A stretch of DNA of 64,000 bases, from NCBI GenBank assembly GCA_017505705.1, contig JAFVOS010000011.1, positions 224,747 to 288,746 on the forward strand, given 5' to 3'. Origin of the DNA: Alphaproteobacteria bacterium (lineage in GTDB: Bacteria; Pseudomonadota; Alphaproteobacteria; Rs-D84). Every line of letters starts with the position of its first letter. Positions within the stretch are counted from its first letter, which is position 1. The notes below the pieces were generated by a model. It saw nothing but the letters and a program-made list of their open reading frames with translations. It was not told the DNA's origin and made no database searches. This document shows positions 62,610 through 64,000 of this stretch, piece after piece. The translations under genes and the position numbers were made by a program.

Positions 62610-62741
62610 TGTGTATTTACAATTTTCAGAAAATCTGTACGTTCCAGTATCGTCTTGTGCATCTGTATTTGCTGGAATGTAACATTCTAAAACCCTAATG
62701 TTTTTTGTCGGAATTGTGTCCGATTGTTTGGTATGTGCGGT
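62604..62741 (-). pseudogene. Remnant of a Cys-rich surface protein gene (3' end only)
   Basis: The minus strand holds a 45-codon open stretch ending at a TAA at 62604, without a start codon and closed upstream by an in-frame TAA. It reads in part NIRVLECYIPANTDAQDDTG, then TYRFSENCKYTN. This resembles the end of Cys-rich repeat protein A (GCYIS..., then DSTGTFEYRI) and of protein B (MCYFD..., then DNIGSFKI). It is probably what is left of another member of that family, its 5' part replaced by the promoter of barrel paralogue 2. Confidence 0.6.
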
Positions 62742-62753
62742 TTAGACTATACT
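62724..62753 (+). promoter_or_regulatory. Promoter of barrel paralogue 2, leaderless
   Basis: TTGTTT at 62724-62729 and TATACT at 62748-62753 have an 18-nt spacer. The -10 ends 7 nt before the ATG at 62761 and no ribosome binding site is seen. Confidence 0.55.
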
Positions 62754-62760
62754 TTTTTGT

Positions 62761-63555
62761 ATGAGAAAAAAGTTAGCGTTTATATTGTTTTGTTTTTGTA
62801 CTGTAATTGGCGAACGTGCATATGCATTTCCAGATGGAATCCAGGTCGGACTGGGGGTGTCTGCATTAGGTGGGCTAAATGTTCTTGCAGGGTACAGGCA
62901 CGTGGCGGATGGTGATTGGTTTAACAGGTTTGGTGTGCGTTTTGACTTTTCTTCGACAGATCCGGTTAAGTCTGCACTGGATTCTGCGATTGATCATATT
63001 ATGCGTGATGGCGTCAGTGTGGGTGATGGTGTTAAACTGGACGAAGGTAAATTGGATGCCACGCATTATTCGGCACTGCTCGATTTTTATCCCTTTTCTG
63101 GTGCATGGCGTCTGACGGGTGGGTATATGTTTTCTGATGTTCATATGGGGGCGGCGATTAATGGTACGATTGGAAATGTTCCAACCCAGCGTTTTTATTT
63201 TTATATAAACGGTGACCATTATTATTACAATGGTAATATGTTTCGTGGTGTCACCGCCATAGATTGGGATTATAACGGTCCCTATATTGGCACAGGCGCA
63301 GACATAAAATTAGGGTGCGGTTTTTATTTGTTTTTGGATGCAGGTGTTGTTTATACGAATCGTGCTGCACGCCTGTCTATGTCGATTCCGCACGAACAAT
63401 TATATATATATGACGCAGAAACTGCGGCTTGGGCGCCCGTCACAATACCCAAACTTGATTCAGATGTTGCTGCTGCAACCACAGATGCGAATCGAAAATT
63501 GTCGCATGTTCGACTGTTTCCAGTGCTGAAAGTGGGGTTTTTGTACCGATTTTGA
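62761..63555 (+). CDS. Outer-membrane beta-barrel protein, paralogue 2
   Basis: The 264-residue product has a signal peptide (MRKKLAFILFCFCTVIGERAYA). The barrel matches paralogue 1: GIQVGLGVSALGGLNVLAGY, FGVRFDFSSTDPVKSALDSA, SALLDFYPFSGAWRLTGGYM and DAGVVYTNRAARLSMSIPH. It ends LFPVLKVGFLYRF. It lacks the 40-residue Glu/Ser spacer of paralogue 1. The two share a gene order that implies tandem duplication, although a decayed fragment of another gene now lies between them. Confidence 0.82.
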   Translation: MRKKLAFILFCFCTVIGERAYAFPDGIQVGLGVSALGGLNVLAGYRHVADGDWFNRFGVRFDFSSTDPVKSALDSAIDHIMRDGVSVGDGVKLDEGKLDATHYSALLDFYPFSGAWRLTGGYMFSDVHMGAAINGTIGNVPTQRFYFYINGDHYYYNGNMFRGVTAIDWDYNGPYIGTGADIKLGCGFYLFLDAGVVYTNRAARLSMSIPHEQLYIYDAETAAWAPVTIPKLDSDVAAATTDANRKLSHVRLFPVLKVGFLYRF

Positions 63556-63665
63556 TGCTTTATATTCGATTCGGGACAATAATCCGAATCAAAAAAGGGT
63601 GGGGGCTACGAATCATTCTTGGCGGATAAAAGTCAAGAAAAGAAAATTATTTTTTAGATAAAATT

Positions 63666-63693
63666 CCCAGAAATCAGGCATTTTTTCTGGGAT
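63666..63693 (+). terminator. Hairpin after barrel paralogue 2
   Basis: TCCCAGAAA at 63666-63674 pairs with TTTCTGGGA at 63685-63693, with a T run a few bases downstream. It could end the preceding gene; it also isolates the rRNA promoter. Confidence 0.5.
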
Positions 63694-63757
63694 TGGAATT
63701 TTTTTGAAAATTTTTTTGGAAATTCCGCTTGACTTTTTGAAAGTTTGAGCGCATACT
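63694..63757 (+). promoter_or_regulatory. Probable rRNA operon promoter with UP-like element
   Basis: An A/T-rich stretch (63695-63724) precedes TTGACT at 63729-63734 and a -10-like CATACT at 63752-63757 with a 17-nt spacer (TACTAA at 63754 is an alternative). Such UP elements are typical of rRNA promoters. Confidence 0.5.
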
Positions 63758-63763
63758 AAGCGG

Positions 63764-64000
63764 GCTTTCAAGTTGAGACAACAAAACAAAAAGAAACTCA
63801 ACCCCTGAAATTTAGCGGTTTATAAGAATAAAGAATCTTATGCAAATCGCAACATTGTCAATAAAAGCAGCTCATCAAAAATTCAAGAAGGGATGTGCAG
63901 ACAGTTGAATTTGGAATATCCAAACTTTGACTAAGTCAAAAGTGCATATCCTAGACAGGTAGTAGGTTTACATATTAAACCTCGTTAAAAACTTGTCTTG
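63764..64000 (+). other. Probable rRNA operon leader, running to the 16S start at the window edge
   Basis: No open frame is present. Stem-loops follow one another: GTTGAG with CTCAAC (63772-63802), a larger imperfect stem from GCGGTTTATAAGAAT to ATCTTATGCAAATCGC, an ACTTTGAC/GTCAAAAGT hairpin, and AGGTTT with AAACCT enclosed by GACAGGT and ACTTGTC. The last bases, ACTTGTCTTG, would join naturally to AGAGTTTGATC, the start of 16S rRNA. This looks like the processed leader of an rRNA transcript. The 16S gene itself is not in the window. Confidence 0.55.

Noticed and set aside
63568..63590. GATTCGG/CCGAATC inverted repeat as a terminator
   Set aside because: No T run follows on either strand; the stem further downstream at 63666 is a better candidate.

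Overview
This window reads as chromosomal DNA of a Gram-negative, moderately AT-rich alphaproteobacterium, probably a small-genome, host-associated and uncultured lineage. The Gram-negative envelope shows in LptD, an LptF/G permease, LpxD, FabZ, SurA-like and Skp-like chaperones and many signal peptides. Alphaproteobacterial affinity is suggested by an alpha-type SspB, a DUF4167 protein, an MJ0042/DUF3426 protein and the lptF-lptD-surA order. Assignment to a named lineage is inference. There is no tRNA, CRISPR array, prophage or insertion sequence that I can see. The 3' edge appears to stop just at the start of a 16S rRNA gene.

Layout. 1-4.9 kb (minus): mutS (runs off the left edge), xseB, a TPR membrane protein, a RsuA-type pseudouridine synthase and rsmE. 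5-7.2 kb (plus): a lone VirD4-type coupling ATPase. 7.2-13.8 kb (minus): sspB, recF, rlmN, a short SurA-like protein, lptD and lptF. 14-18 kb (plus): nusA and infB, each with hairpins between promoter and gene. 18-26 kb (plus): PBP1A, an MliC-like lipoprotein, mraY-ftsW-murG, an OmpA-like periplasmic protein and comF. 26-34.8 kb (minus): two tandem small paralogues, rpmA/rplU, an acyl-ACP thioesterase, valS, Skp-like, an OmpA lipoprotein, a pseudopilin, dnaX and a DUF4167 protein.

35-47.6 kb (plus) is the accessory heart of the window. Three consecutive, unusually large pseudopilin-like proteins are followed by a zinc-ribbon membrane protein, a small secreted protein, rluD, a 1041-residue secreted Cys-rich protein, a DUF3419-like methyltransferase-fold protein, and two more secreted Cys-containing proteins. 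47.6-51.2 kb is ordinary (rpmH, a 35-codon membrane peptide, gyrA, a MerR regulator). 51.3-56.3 kb holds a divergent pair of large secreted proteins built from GCC2/GCC3-like Cys repeats and InlB-type repeats, driven by back-to-back promoters with identical -35 and -10 hexamers. lpxD-fabZ follow, then another large Cys-rich secreted protein, a secreted unknown on the minus strand, two tandem paralogous outer-membrane beta-barrels with a decayed Cys-rich gene end between them, and the rRNA promoter and leader.

Three threads deserve attention. (1) A Cys module with Cys every seventh residue (C-x6-C-x6-C-x6-C) recurs in two otherwise different secreted proteins 17 kb apart, with shorter versions in two others, suggesting an undescribed family of disulfide-rich envelope proteins. 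(2) The pseudopilin group could be the scaffold of a surface structure in which these proteins take part; this is inference. (3) Many genes have a -10 hexamer about 7 nt before the start codon and no ribosome binding site, so leaderless transcription looks common in this organism.
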